DNA of 64,000 bases from Undaria pinnatifida (GCA_012845835.1 JABAKD010000021.1:13394978-13458977), one strand, 5' to 3'; positions 22,501 to 33,787 are shown, numbered from the stretch's first letter. A program made the numbers and translations. The notes: generated from the letters alone by a model not told the origin.

Positions 22501-22990
22501 GGGTATCGGGCTCTTTCACCCCTGATACAATACATCGGGGGGCGGGCGGTAAATCACCGACTGAAATATATTATCTCCTGCTGAAATTTCGGGCGCTTAT
22601 CACCGTTGATACAGTGCATCGGGGGTGGAGGAGGGGGCTACGTATCACCCACCCTGATAGATTTTTTGTTTAAATTTATCGCCCCCCCTCCCCCCCCATC
22701 GATGTATAGTATCCTCTTCGCTATATCCAAGCCCCACTTCAATATATCACCTCGCTCGTAGATAAAACACAAGGGGGTTTAATTTCACCCTTGTATGTAG
22801 ATAACCATCCGGCTGTTTGAGGGGGAGTGAGGGGGATAATATATATTTGGGGGTGGGGATGATGTATTTCACCGGCGGGGTGATGTAATTCACGGGGGGA
22901 TAAAATATTTCAGGGTATTGAAGAGGGGTTCCGATCTTATTGCCGAAGTGATCCCATAAATCGGGGGCTGCGATAAATCGAAACACGCAA
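22500..22990 (-). repeat. Degenerate C-run/ATATC minisatellite, copy 2 (inverted)
   Basis: About 490 bases of irregular units mix ATATTTCAGGG, GGGGTGATGTA and ATCACC words. Read in reverse complement it aligns to the copy at 19825, including TCGGCAATA and CGATTTATCGCAGCCCCCG. An open minus frame here gives a periodic Y-I-x-P-P pattern, a by-product of the repeat. Confidence 0.5.
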
Positions 22991-23199
22991 ACAATTGTAT
23001 ACCGAAGATTGGCGTCTAGGCCACACCGGGTTAGAGAGCTGAGAACTGTCAACAAATGATGGGTAAGAACGAGATATGGAAGAGGCTTCGGGTAGACGCA
23101 AGAGTAGTGACAAAACCGATTTACCCACCAGGAATGTAAAAAACGACCGACAGTGGGAATAGGGATGTACACTAAAGCCTCATTTAGGATAACGAGGGG

Positions 23200-24360
23200 T
23201 ATTGTCACGAAAAATAGGCAGGCTGACCATGAGCGAAAACATACACATCATCAGGTGCACAAAAGAAGGGTGTGCGCGGATCACCGGGGGCTGTATTGCA
23301 CTCTCATATACATGTGTAGTACATAGAAAGAGTTGTTGCAAACTTGTATGTACATGTTGCCAGTCAATCCGAGAGCATATGGTGTGTGCTCATGGCTCAG
23401 TAGACGGCACAACTGCGCATGAAAAGTCTGTCATCAAGGTTTTTACTGTATTACGGTATCCTTCATGCAGAAGCGTAGGAAGCGACATGGGCTGAGGGCA
23501 ACGGTGCGTAACAGTTACGTGTATGTATATACGTCCCGCTACGCATATATGCCGGAAAAACAAGTACGACATACTTTCCATTGGCCACAATTTAGTGGCC
23601 ACCGTGTAGTACGTAATCAGGTATCGCTGTCCTCAGAGCATACAGGAATGTACACCATAATATGATGCAATACGGGATGAGTCCTTCATGTGAACTCCAG
23701 GTCGGGCGAACGTGAAGCATGAGGACGGGGGATAGGCATCTCGCGGGTATGGAGTTTAGATACTAATAGCTGAAGAAGACATGACTGGAGCTTCACAGCA
23801 GAATATCTATGCACACCGTGGGTAGTACGTGACATGCATAGGTACGAGCGGGGTGCAATTACGCAACACGTACCTGGCTGGGTCATTACGATACGGCACA
23901 TCATGGCCGTTTCACGGGAACTGTATCGTGTCACATCATCCCATGTTATACATCGTTTTTCGAGTAAGTGGCCGACAGGGAGAAGTCCACAGGAACAAGT
24001 AACACGCACACATACATGTATAATACAGGGCAGTCGACACAGGCGTCGATATAATGAAGCACGAAGGTGCTATTATGTGTCCGGGATAATGAGGATACCT
24101 GGTGTTTTACGGGGCGTGCGGATCACACCACGTACATGTAAGCGAGCAAATACTTGATGGATAAAACATTAAGACATTTGAGGAGACGGCACCAAACATA
24201 TATACCTGTAAAGGCGACGATGATCAGCGATTCGGGTGGCCCAATATTGTGAAACGGTGTAGACATGAGTTGGTCATTACGAACGATACCACTGATATAA
24301 ACCTGGTACCCGCAGCCAGGGTATATATGCAGAACGTGCGCGGCCAGTCAACATAAGGGA
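23200..24360. other. TAC/GTA-enriched region without a gene
   Basis: Alternating TACGTA, GTATGTA and CATGTA words dominate. A perfect hairpin TGGCCAC-AATTTA-GTGGCCA lies near 23582-23601. Similar composition is seen at 2600-3780. No coding signal is convincing. Confidence 0.3.
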
Positions 24361-24365
24361 TATTT

Positions 24366-24831
24366 TATGTATGTCCCTCCCCGTCTCGCCCCCTTTTGAT
24401 CAAAACCACGTCCTTAAAAACTCCGCCCTCCCCTCGCCGGTTATTCAAATAACGGGATTCACTTGATAAGCGGATGCATTTCCTTCCACAGCTGTCAGAT
24501 TTCGTGCCCCTCAGACACGGGGTTTATAGTTTCCGCGCACAGACTGACGTACATCACCCTGTTGACCCTCAAAGCTACACTGTAGTTGCAAGGGGAGTCG
24601 CCGGCCTATATCCTTAATGAGGACACACAACTCTTATTACGCGCGATCGGAGTATCACACACACCTTGAAAATATGAGTTTCGACAATATCTTCAGTCTC
24701 ACAGCTAGCTGGAGTGTATATAACCTATATCTTTAACGATGACACACAACCCGTAATACGCGCGATCAGGGTATCACACACAGCTTGCAAAGATGAGTTT
24801 CGACAAAATCTTCGATCTCACAGCTGGAGTG
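24366..24831 (-). mobile_element. CACTCC-family copy, minus orientation, with a duplicated end
   Basis: This is the reverse complement of the family body: TTTTGATCAAAACCACGTCC, GTTTATAGTTTCCGCGCACA and TTACGCGCGATCGGAGTATC. It closes at GAGTG 24716 followed by TATA. Then about 115 bases of the same end are repeated and close again at GAGTG|TA 24831. The duplicated end suggests nested insertion or slippage. Confidence 0.55.
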
Positions 24832-25176
24832 TATTTTCATTCAAATATATATATATGTATATATTGTGTGTGGAGTTACCTCATCCCCGGTGTGTACATG
24901 ATATACGGAGAATGGGGTCGACTAGCCAAGGTTGTTATTAATATGTGTGTGTACAGGTTGTACGGAGTGATTGCAGGACGATCTCACAATAGCCGGCGTG
25001 AGACCAATCGATTACTGAGGGTCCAAATTGGGGGATCTGGTGAAATTAAGGAAAACATAACTACAAAAAATCCAGTGGAATACACACGTCAAGAAATAAT
25101 GACGATGGAAAAGTCTAGTAACATTGAAGCAATTGGCATTATTAATTTTTAGGTTTCGCCCATACCACGACTTAAA

Positions 25177-25621
25177 CGTCGGAATAGGCTACCTGCATTG
25201 TCAGATTGCAAACAAGAATCCGTCGAAAAGATGGATCGGACAATTTTAGGGGTTTCGCATATGTGTGGGATGGATCTCCACAACGGGATTTTGTGTTGTG
25301 GGTTTTTACGTGTCCAAATAATATCACTCTATTTTTCGACTCCACCTTCGCCTCTACCTTGTATCTTCTCTGTGTCTCTTCTACGGCTACCACGCAAGGG
25401 GAAACACGCTTGCGTATTTAATTCCGGCTATCACGCCACAGCTCCGACTTCCATTTCGGGGTTATCACACTTGACCTATCACGCTTAACCACACACGTAA
25501 ATCGGGTTATCACACCCGCCTTAGTTAGTAGTTTGTAGTTTATCGATCACCGGCTATTACGCCACCTTTCTCCTCCACCTACAACACCACTGGGGCGCCA
25601 CACGTACCAACCTACTCCACA
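25177..25621 (+). repeat. 5' LTR of the deleted copia element
   Basis: It shares long stretches with 29939-30437, such as TTGTCAGATTGCAAAC, GAATCCGTCGAAAAGATGGA and CCAACCTACTCCACA. It begins CGTCGGA where the 3' LTR has TGTTGGA, and ends CTCCACA. It is about 55 bases shorter because one block of TACCACGCC motifs is absent. Confidence 0.75.
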
Positions 25622-25655
25622 CCCTAGCGTCAACGATCTTCAACGAACGAGTAGG

Positions 25656-26634
25656 TTGTGCGTTGCTAAAGCGCCAATGAGGAGAACCGACACAAGACCT
25701 TCGTCGGGGGAAATGTTAAGCACCCCTCCCGGTGGAGTAGGCAACGGGGGAGAGGGACGCGAGTCCTCCTCTGCCAATGCACAACACCATGGAGGAGACG
25801 GACGCGAGTCCTTCCCCGCCAATGAACAAAACCATGAAACAACAGCAGCGGCAGCTCCATCAGCAACTTCATCAAACATGATCGCGGACCTAGCCAACGC
25901 TCTTCGCCAAGTACTGCAGATGACCAACGAGGGAGGGCCAACCGCCCCAACAGCAAGCACGTACGAGTCTAGACCCATAGAAATTCGTCAGAAAAATGAA
26001 ATTCTTGCTTGGTCTGGAACGTTTGAGAGCAGGCAAAGTGTTGGATCAGCTTTTCGTGTTTTCCGAGGTTCCGTTCTTTCTTGGGTCTCGGCTGAAGGGT
26101 TGATGGACGTATTGATGGGAGAATCGATACCCAGATGTAGACCTGTCACGACTCAGGAGTTACTTTGGGAAGGAGAGAGTAGATAAGTCGCTCAAGCTAT
26201 GGTCACAACTTCTCGCAAAACTCACAGCCCAACCAGTCCAAGAAATGATTTTTGCTGCGGGGTCACCCCAAGAAGCGTGGAGGGTGTTTGAGTCTCACTA
26301 CGCTGTCAAAAGTGAACACGAGAGGGGGATAGTAGAGGATGAGTGGAACGAACTGAGGCAGAAGGAGGGAGAGAACATCATGTCATTTTACGGTAGGGCA
26401 AAGGCAATGAGGATGAAGCTAGAATCATACGGAGATAAGCGACCAGACGCATCTATGTGCAAACATATTGCTCGTAGAATGCTACCATCTTTCAAGCTCT
26501 GTAGTGACCACGTACTTCTCCTTCCCGATCTTTCGAGTCATACCATGGAAGACTTTATCAGGAGAGCTGCTCACGAGCTGGAGCGCAATGGGAGATCAGG
26601 AGAAGAGAGAGAGAGGAGACAAGGCATGCCCTGA
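25656..26634 (+). pseudogene. copia gag (UBN2-like), frameshifted
   Basis: Frame one (25656-26186) and frame two (about 26155-26634) join into one Gag around 26150-26190. Frame two carries the UBN2/retrotransposon gag signature: W-S-Q-L, A-W-R-V-F-E-S-H-Y, then N-I-M-S-F-Y-G-R-A-K and helical residues to H-T-M-E-D-F-I-R-R. Gag packages the element RNA in cytoplasmic particles. The frame change disables this copy. Confidence 0.7.
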
Positions 26635-26705
26635 CCGCAGCCGGTGTAGGTCGGGGCGACCGGGGTGGGAGGAATGCTGGTGATTGGGGGTATGGGGAGC
26701 GCGAT

Positions 26706-28826
26706 CGAACCTACACCTGCTGCGCGCTCCACGGCGAGGGGCAAGGCCACAACACCCCCGAATGCATCGTAATGCGTCGAGAATTCGAAAGACACTACGG
26801 TGATTTCGACGAATACCTGCAGTCGTGGGGACTCGGGCCGTAGGCCGGACGCGGAGGAGGGCGCGGGGCGGAAGGTGAAAATCGACAGCAACCGTACCCA
26901 AACGACTCGGGTGCGCGTTGGAGTCGGGGCCACCCGCCTGAGCAGCAGAGAATGCCGCCGCCAGGACACGGACCAGGGCCTGGGGGGTATGCGAACATCT
27001 ACCATCAACCGTACCCCAACGACTCGGGTGCGCGTTGGAGTCGGGGCCACCCGCCGGAGCAGAAGAGAACGCCGCCGCCAGGACACGGACCCGGGCCTGG
27101 GGGTTATGCGAACACCTACCCCGGAGGAAGTGGCCACGAGAACTGGCATCAGCCTTCGGGCGGGCGCGGTCGAGGCAGGGGCGAGGAATTCGGGCAGGTG
27201 CCACCGCCTAGTTTTCCGTCTAATTCGCCGCCGAATCTTACGCCTAATTTGCCGCCTACAAAATTTCCCAACGCACCGCGGCACGCTTTTGCAGCAGATT
27301 ATCCATACGAGAACGAATACATGGGGTACTCGGGGTGGGGGGCAGCAGCGGGGCACTGGTCACCACCACCTACGGCGGAGTCGGGGAACCCTGAGCAGCA
27401 GCAGCAGCTCAAACAACAGCAAGAGGGCACGCCTCCTGCCACGTTTACCTCTGCTACTACAACTCTCTCTTCTCCGGCTCCCGGCGCAGCTCAAGCCAAC
27501 GGAGCTCTCCTGCAGCTCTTCATCGCACGTAGGGTGAAAATAGGCGGGAAGGCTCCGCTTCATTCGGGGATCGGCAGACGGCTCCCTCTACACCATCCGC
27601 CCCAACGTTACATGGGAGCCGCTGCAACAGTCGGGGGGGGGGGATTCAGTGCTGCCCTTTCCGCGCCAGCACCGCCCACGCCTCCGGGGGTGTCATTCGA
27701 GTTTGCCTTGACGCCGCCCGCCGCTGCCGGTCCGCCGCCCGCACACTCACCCAGCACTCACACTTCACCGCCGCCCGGACCGACTGCTATGCCGCTCTTC
27801 GCTGCCGGTCCGCTGCCCGCGCACTCACCCAGCGCTCACACCTCGCCGTCGCCCGGACCGACTGCTATGCCGCCCGCCGCTGCCGGTCCGCTGCCCGCGC
27901 ACTTACCCAGCGCTCACACATCGCCGCCACCCGGACCGACTGCTATGCCGCCCGCCGCTGCCGGTCCGCTGCCCGCGCATTCACCCAGCGCTCACACCAC
28001 TTGCTCGAACCCGCCTGCTACTGCAGGTAACACGCCTGCAGCAGCCACTTGGCAGCCACCACCGCTGCGATCGTCATCACCGCCGTCCGCGCACTCACCC
28101 AGCGCTCACACCTCGCCGCCGCCCGGACCGGCTGCTATTTCGCCCGCTGTTGCCGGTCCGCCGCCTGCGCACTCGCCCAGTGCTCTCACACCGCCTGCCG
28201 CATGTTCGCCGATGCCGGCGTGGTCTCTCTCTTCCATTGGGGACGCCGGCTCGACGACATCGTCATCACCATCACCGGCGGCGACACCGGCCCGGCGAAC
28301 GTACAGAAGGACGCAGCCGCGGCCGGTCGTCGCAGGGTATTCTTCGCCGCTCACCACACATGCAACAAGGATGCTGGCCGAGAGGGGCGACCAGCGCGTG
28401 CCGGGAAGGACCAGGTCGGAGGGCCGTCGGCTTTCGGGCGTGCCGGAAGTAGCGGTCTCTACGCCGCTGCCGGAGGCGACGTCGTTCGACCACGGGGTGG
28501 GACTCCTATCTCATGCGGGGGAGGATGTGCTGCTGTCGCTGCTGGCCAAATGGCGGGCCCTGAACGCGAAACGGATGCTCCTGCAGGGGCACGGATCTGG
28601 TGAGCTGGGGGGCGGAGGCAAGCAGCATGCGGGGTCGGGGGGCGTGGAGGAGAGCGAAGGTGCACCGCCATACGATACCACGGGCGGGGAGGAGAGCGGG
28701 GGTAGGTATTGGTCGCTTGGGCCGTCGGGGCGGGGAGTGCCGCTTTCGTTCCAGTTAAGTCGTAGGGCGAGCTCAAGCGGTAATCGGGTTGCTATTACGA
28801 GAGAGACAGGGAGGAAAGGAGGTTGA
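26706..28826 (+). pseudogene. Gag zinc-knuckle remnant and proline-rich tandem-repeat region
   Basis: It begins with C-A-L-H-G-E-G-Q-G-H-N-T-P-E-C, a knuckle-like CxLH...HxTxEC motif, and meets a TAG at 26841. The same frame then stays open from before 26952 to 28826. It holds a 117-base (39-residue) direct duplication starting about 26892 and about five 78-base (26-residue) units rich in A-G-P-L-P-A-H-S-P-S-A-H at about 27719-28190. Both periods are multiples of three. In copia elements such proline-rich sequence joins integrase to RT, so the deletion probably fused the Gag end directly to this linker. Confidence 0.5.
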
Positions 28827-29588
28827 CTATTTCGCCACAGAAGTACACGGAAGAATTGGGAGAGAAATATGGTGTGGAATGGGGCAACGCTATTTCGATT
28901 CCTACAACTTGGAGGCTTCGGGATTTTGATGTTGACGAGCCAAATGTTCTGTTTCCTTTCCAAGAGTTGATCGGTGCGCTGTTGTGAAATGCGTTGTTGA
29001 GCAGGCCGGATATCGCTAATTCAGTGAGGGCAGTAGCAAGGTATTGCCGTGCGCCGAAGCTGATCCACTGGAAAGCGGCACGTAGTATACTAGGGTATGC
29101 AATGAAGACGAGTTCTTTGGGGATTTCCTTTCAAAAGGGGACGTTGACCGGGATTAGTTTGATTTCGTTCGCAGATGCCGACTATGCTTCGCGCAGTACG
29201 GACAGGAAAAGCGTGTCCGGGGGGGTAGTGATGTGTGCGGGGGGGGCTTTTTCGTGGTACTCCAAGACGCAGAAGTGTGTCGACTCTCTTAACTACTCAG
29301 GCGGAGTATGTGGCTATGTCTGACATGGGGAAGGAGATTCTATTTTTGAGGAAGGTTTGGTGTTTTATGTTGCCGAAGGCAAGGATGCCGTGTATGGCCA
29401 TGTATGAGGATAACGAGGGTGCCATCCAAATCGTAAAGCACGCAATTTCGAACTCGAACTCGAAGCACATTGACGTGAGGCATCACTTCTTGAGGGAACT
29501 GGTAGAAAGGAAGGAGGTCGAAATTATCCACGTAGCGTCGCAGTACCAGCATGCTGCCTTCCTCACCAAGGCGTTACCTGAGAGGTAG
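28823..29588 (+). pseudogene. copia RT C-terminus and RNase H, broken
   Basis: Frame two starts L-T-I-S-P-Q-K-Y-T-E-E-L-G-E-K-Y-G, the connection segment after the RT palm. A TGA at 28985 replaces a residue before L-S-R-P-D-I-A-N-S-V-R-A-V. RNase H motifs follow: F-A-D-A-D-Y-A-S (first Asp), S-V-S-G-G, then after indels near 29285 A-E-Y-V-A-M-S-D, Y-E-D-N-E-G-A and S-K-H-I-D-V-R-H-H. The final D-F-LTK position reads A-F-L-T-K. The RT catalytic motifs are absent. Confidence 0.75.
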
Positions 29589-29938
29589 TTTGAATTTCAC
29601 CGGGGGATAGTGATGAATTTGACGTGATTTCTCTCTCGGATAGTGATTGATTTTGTGACTTTCTATTTCTTACATGTTTCTTTGATTTGTTTTCTGATGT
29701 ATCTTTATGAGGGTTCAAGGACTTGCATTCAAACTGATCAATGGAAAATACTGAATAGTGTTTGAGTTTCAATGGTCATGGATGTGATGAGAACGGATGT
29801 GAGTGTTTTTGCAAATGCAACATCTTTTTGTTTTCTGGACTTGAGTAAAGAAAAACTCTGCAGTATTTAAGTATCTGGGAATGTACGTTTTAAAAAGGTA
29901 GTCTGGATAAATCATGACAATGTTGCGAGTTGGGGGGC

Positions 29939-30437
29939 TGTTGGACGTACTCACTCCATTGTCAGATTGCAAACGAGAATCCGTCGAAAAGATGGATCGG
30001 AGAATTTTGGGGGTTTCGTATATGTGTGGGATGGATCTCCACAACGGGATTTTGTGTTGAGGGTTTTTATGTGCCCGAATAATATCACTCTATTTTTCGA
30101 CTCTATTTTTGCCTCTACCTTGTGTTTTCTCTGTGTCTCTTCCACGGCTACCACGCCAAGAGCTACCACGCCCCATCTATATTGCAAGGGCTATCACGCC
30201 TTCACCACTGCACGTCTACCACGCCTGTGTATTTACATCCCGGCTATCACGCCACAGCTCCGAGTTCCATTTCCGGGTTATCACACCTGAGTTATCACGC
30301 TTCACCACACACGTGAATCGGGTTATCACACCCGCCTTAGTTTGTAGTTCGAAGTCTACCGATCACCGGCTATTACGCCACCTTTCTCATCCACCTACAC
30401 CAATATCGGGGCGTCACACGTACCAACCTACTCCACA
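29939..30437 (+). repeat. 3' LTR with an array of TATCACGCC-type motifs
   Basis: Starts TGTTGGAC after a G-run and ends CTCCACA. Between 30145 and 30380 there are about nine copies of YTAYYACGCC or TTATCACACC at roughly 20-35 base spacing. The 5' LTR has about six. The position in the upstream half of the LTR suits transcription-factor sites. Confidence 0.75.
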
Positions 30438-30895
30438 CACAGATAGAACTGCCCCGACCGTCTCGCCCCCCGGTCCCCTCATGATAAACTGGTGCGCTCT
30501 TTCCCAAACCGTCAGATTTATTCTCTTGAACGATTCATGGTTTCCACGCACAAATTGAGCTGCCCCGCCCGTCCCGCCCCCCCGCTCCCTTTTGATCAAA
30601 ACCAAGCCCCCACGTCCCTCAAACCTCCGCCTTCCCCCTCTCCGGTTATTCGACTTACAGGATTCACTTGATAAACCGATGCATTTCCCTTCACAGCTCT
30701 CAGATTTTGTCCCCCTCATAAACGGGTTTTATAGGTTTCCGCGCGCAGACTGACCATCATCACCCTGTCGACCCTGATAGTTGCACGGGGAGTCGCCGAC
30801 CTATATCCTTCAACCCGTAATACGCGCGATCGGAGTATCACACACAGCTTGCAAACAAGAGCTTCGACAAAAATGTCGATCTCACCGCTGAAGTG
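30438..30895 (-). mobile_element. CACTCC-family copy, minus orientation
   Basis: It has the family body in reverse complement: CCAAACCGTCAGATTTATTC, TTTTGATCAAAACCAAGCCC, ATAGGTTTCCGCGCGCAGAC. It ends at CTCACCGCTGAAGTG followed by TA (30896-30897). It abuts the 3' LTR, so the copia element may have inserted at or in this copy. Confidence 0.55.
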
Positions 30896-32096
30896 TATTA
30901 TTTTTTTGATAATATAGCCCTGAGCCCACTACATACAGCGAGTGGCGGTTTCGTTGGGTTCATTGGGGGAAGCACGATAGCATCGGTAATGACTTGCTGT
31001 TGTCATTTATTTCATTTTCTCTATTTTATTTCCTCTTTTCCCACCGGCCTTATTCCTGTATCTCGTTGCGTTTATTCGAGTTGTCTTGGTCCGTGGAACA
31101 GCATTTGTCTTCTTTGTGTTGTTTTCATCCAAGCAACAGGAGAACAGCAGTTATATGCTCCGAAGGGTGCGCCAGCTCGCGTTGGGCTGCAAAAGCAGCC
31201 GAGTTAAATCGACACACACACGACGCGTATGAATATACGTGTAAGTGTGGTGAGCTAAATCTTTAATTTCCGCCGGAAAAAAAAAAAAAAAATCATCTGT
31301 TGTTTCTCTCCAGCACGTATCTATATGTTCCTCGTCTTGCCGTCTTTCTTCCTGATGTTTTATCACATTTCACCGAACAGCTGTCGTTTCCATTGTTTTG
31401 CATTATTTCTCTCTTTTGTTGTGGTCTGGGTTGTTTTCTTCGTGTGTTCTCGTTTCCGGTACGCTACTTTAGTATGTAGCATTTAGAATACTTCACCTTA
31501 ATCAATTGCGACTGTTTCTTGTTCGGTTAACCCTGTTTTACAGTTCGTGGCCACATATTTTGTATCTCTCTAAATATGATGAAGAATCAGCACGGACTCT
31601 GGGGGTAAGGCTGCACCTCTTTGCACGACGTACTTCCAACTAATAACGTGCACGACTCGTACCGCTGCCAGAACCATACACCCAGAAACCTTGAAACAGA
31701 AGCGCAATCACCACAGCACAAGACCATCGCACCAGGCCACACAGCACGGGCAAAAGCAGTCAACGCAGGAGACCACACAGCAGAAACTCAGACCACACAG
31801 TAGTCATGTCCCTGATGGATTTTGCCGGGAGAATGATTGTGCATTCAGAGAGTGACAGCAGCACCGCCGTCGATGTAGCGAGGGTGCGTACACGTATATG
31901 GACAATTATACGGCTGGCGGTACGTGGCATGAAACGGAAAGACGCAAAGCTGCGGAGCGACGCGCAAAGGCTGCGGCAGCGCCATCCACCATCGGCATCA
32001 CTAAGCGGCCGAGGGGAGGGGGGAGGGGGGAAGGGGGGAGGGGCGAAGGGCGTCTTGCCCCAAGAGCCTAAAATCTGGGTTTGGTCATCATCATCG
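30896..32096. other. AT-rich and mixed region without a gene
   Basis: It contains a poly-A run near 31278 and a G-rich patch at 32010-32045. A 98-residue + frame at 31806-32102 has no recognised motif. I see no RNA gene. Confidence 0.35.
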
Positions 32097-32279
32097 TCTT
32101 GAAAGTTGTGGGCCTCCCAATGGCCGTCACAAGATAGCGTAAGACCGCCCTGACTTCTTCGCCAGGTGGTGTTCTCTCCCCAGTACCATTAATGCTGCAT
32201 TTGATACCCTCTATGATCTTAATGCCGTCTTTATCCAGTTCCCAGTATCTGCTAAGTACGACCTTTTCTTTTCTCTCTT

Positions 32280-32600
32280 CCTTTTTTCTAACTTTTTTCT
32301 TGTCTCGTCGTTTGTTGTTTTTCTTTTCTTTTCTTTTCTTTTCTCTTCTTCTCTCTTCTTTTTCTCTTCTTTTCTTTTTTTTTCTTTCTTTTCTTTTTTT
32401 TTCTTTTCTCTTCTTTTCTTTTTATTTCTTTTCTTTTCTTTTCTTTTCTTTTCTTTTCTTTTCTTTTCTTTTCTTTTCTTTTCTTTTCTTTTCTTTTCTT
32501 TTCTTTTCTTTTCTTCTCTTTTCTTTTCTTTTCTTTTTTTTTCTTTTTTTTTCTTTTCTTTTCTTCTCTTTTCTTTTCTTTTTTCTTCCTTCCTTTTTTG
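32280..32600 (+). repeat. TTTTC pyrimidine microsatellite
   Basis: About 320 bases of almost pure pyrimidine on the + strand, mostly TTTTC units with CTTCTC and longer T-run interruptions. A related but shorter pyrimidine tract sits at the matching place of the R2 copy at 44995-45170. Confidence 0.85.
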
Positions 32601-33007
32601 TTCGTTTCTTCAAATTTCTCATTTTTTTTTTCCCTCTTCTCTCTCTATTATTTTCCTTTACGATATCTTTTCGTTTTCTTTTTCCTTTCAATCGACTTGT
32701 GCGTCTGTCGTGCGTATGCGTAGTGATAGATACTACGTGTAGTATGTAGGTGGTAGTCTTTCTTGGGTGGCAAGCGGTATAGTCGGTTTTTCCAGGCGCG
32801 AGTAATGCACCGGTATGGACCTGGCACATCGTAGACTGACTCCCCTTTTAACTCTTTTATAGGAGGCATGAATTGCGTCAGCTGTGATATATGCGCGTAC
32901 CACCTTAATTTGTTTGTGTTTTTTCTTGCCCAGGGTATTCCTCAGCTCCAGAGAGACTGGAGCCCGTCCTGTGACCGCGGACTTGATTTGTTCGAATTAA
33001 TGTGAGA

Positions 33008-33070
33008 ACAACAACAACAACAGCAACAGCAGCAACAACAACGACAACAACAATAACAACAACAAAAACA
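33008..33070 (+). repeat. CAA microsatellite, left of the copia insertion
   Basis: AACAACAAC units with CAG and CGA variants, running directly into the 5' LTR at 33071. Confidence 0.8.
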
Positions 33071-33327
33071 TGTTGATTGTGCTTGTTCTCGATACAGCAG
33101 GTACGATGACGGTTACATATATTAGGGAGTTCATATACTTGTTAAGGCTTTATTGAAGTAGAATGCGTGCCAGTTCTATCCGATCGTCTGTCGCGTGCTC
33201 TCTGCTCGACACTTCGAAGTCCTATAGTATATACATATGTGGTTTATGTCTACAGCTGGAGAATAACAGCACTTGGAGCTCGTCTGTCTGCGCAAGCACC
33301 TGTTTGGCGCCTGGGGTCGTATCAACA
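33071..33327 (+). repeat. 5' LTR of the CAA-tract copia element
   Basis: 257 bases, TGTTGATTGTG to GTATCAACA, matching 37948-38204 except for about six substitutions. It is followed by the palindrome CGCTATAGCG and then CACTAACGATTTC, where a primer binding site would lie. Confidence 0.9.
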
Positions 33328-33378
33328 CGCTATAGCGCACTAACGATTTCAGGCCGCTAGAGGCAGCAGAAAGACGAG

Positions 33379-33787
33379 ATGGAAGGGGCTGCAACTGCGA
33401 TGCAGATGGCAGCGCTTCGAGAGGAGATGGAGGGGATGAGGAGAGAATTAGCAGCAGCAAAGCTGCAGCCGCGACGAGCGAGGCCCAGCGCGCAGAACTG
33501 GAGAGAGAGAGGGCTGCGGACCAGAGGAGAACGACAGCTGGAGCACGTTCACCACTGTTAATCATACCCGGTCTGCACCCACCCCCAAATTTGATGGTAG
33601 CAAGGATGCTTGGCCTCCATGGAGGCAGAGGTTTCGTTTCTTTCTTGGTGCTAGGGGATGCCGTACTGCTATTAGAGAAACTGACAACCCGGTTTTGGTA
33701 GGCGACGATGACATCACTCATGAGGAGCTGTTGTCGAAGCATCGTACGTACGGAATCAGGGTCGTACGTCAGAGCCTCAAGGGTTAA
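33379..33787 (+). pseudogene. copia gag N-terminus, truncated
   Basis: An acidic/basic coiled start (M-E-G-A-A-T-A-M-Q-M-A-A-L-R-E-E-M) is followed, in another frame from 33560, by P-K-F-D-G-S-K-D-A-W-P-P-W-R-Q-R-F-R-F-F, the typical Gag opening. That frame ends at TAA 33785. The rest of Gag, its zinc knuckle and the protease are missing, so a deletion joins here to the integrase region. Confidence 0.6.

Larger units (their letters stand above)
25177..30437 (+). mobile_element. Ty1/copia LTR retrotransposon, internally deleted
   Basis: Two direct LTRs (25177-25621 and 29939-30437) flank a gag, a proline-rich region and an RT tail plus RNase H. Protease, integrase and the RT catalytic core are missing. 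Frameshifts and a TGA interrupt what is left, so it is non-autonomous. A G-run (GGGGGG, 29932-29937) just before the 3' LTR fits a polypurine tract. No clean 5-base target duplication is visible, in line with an old insertion. Confidence 0.82.
32097..33070 (+). repeat. Composite repeat family R2, left part
   Basis: GGCCTCCCAATGGCCGTCAC and the following 130 bases recur near 44845. The part from TCTGTCGTGCGTATGCGTAG recurs at 45183, TTTCTTGGGTGGCAAGCGGT recurs at about 45720, and GGCATGAATTGCGTCAGCTG with the following 130 bases recurs at 54460. Order is the same in each locus, so this is one interspersed family with a pyrimidine tract and a CAA tract inside. Confidence 0.6.

Noticed and set aside
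32192..32749. 185-residue Phe/Leu/Ser-rich ORF resembling membrane segments
   Set aside because: Direct translation of the TTTTC microsatellite.
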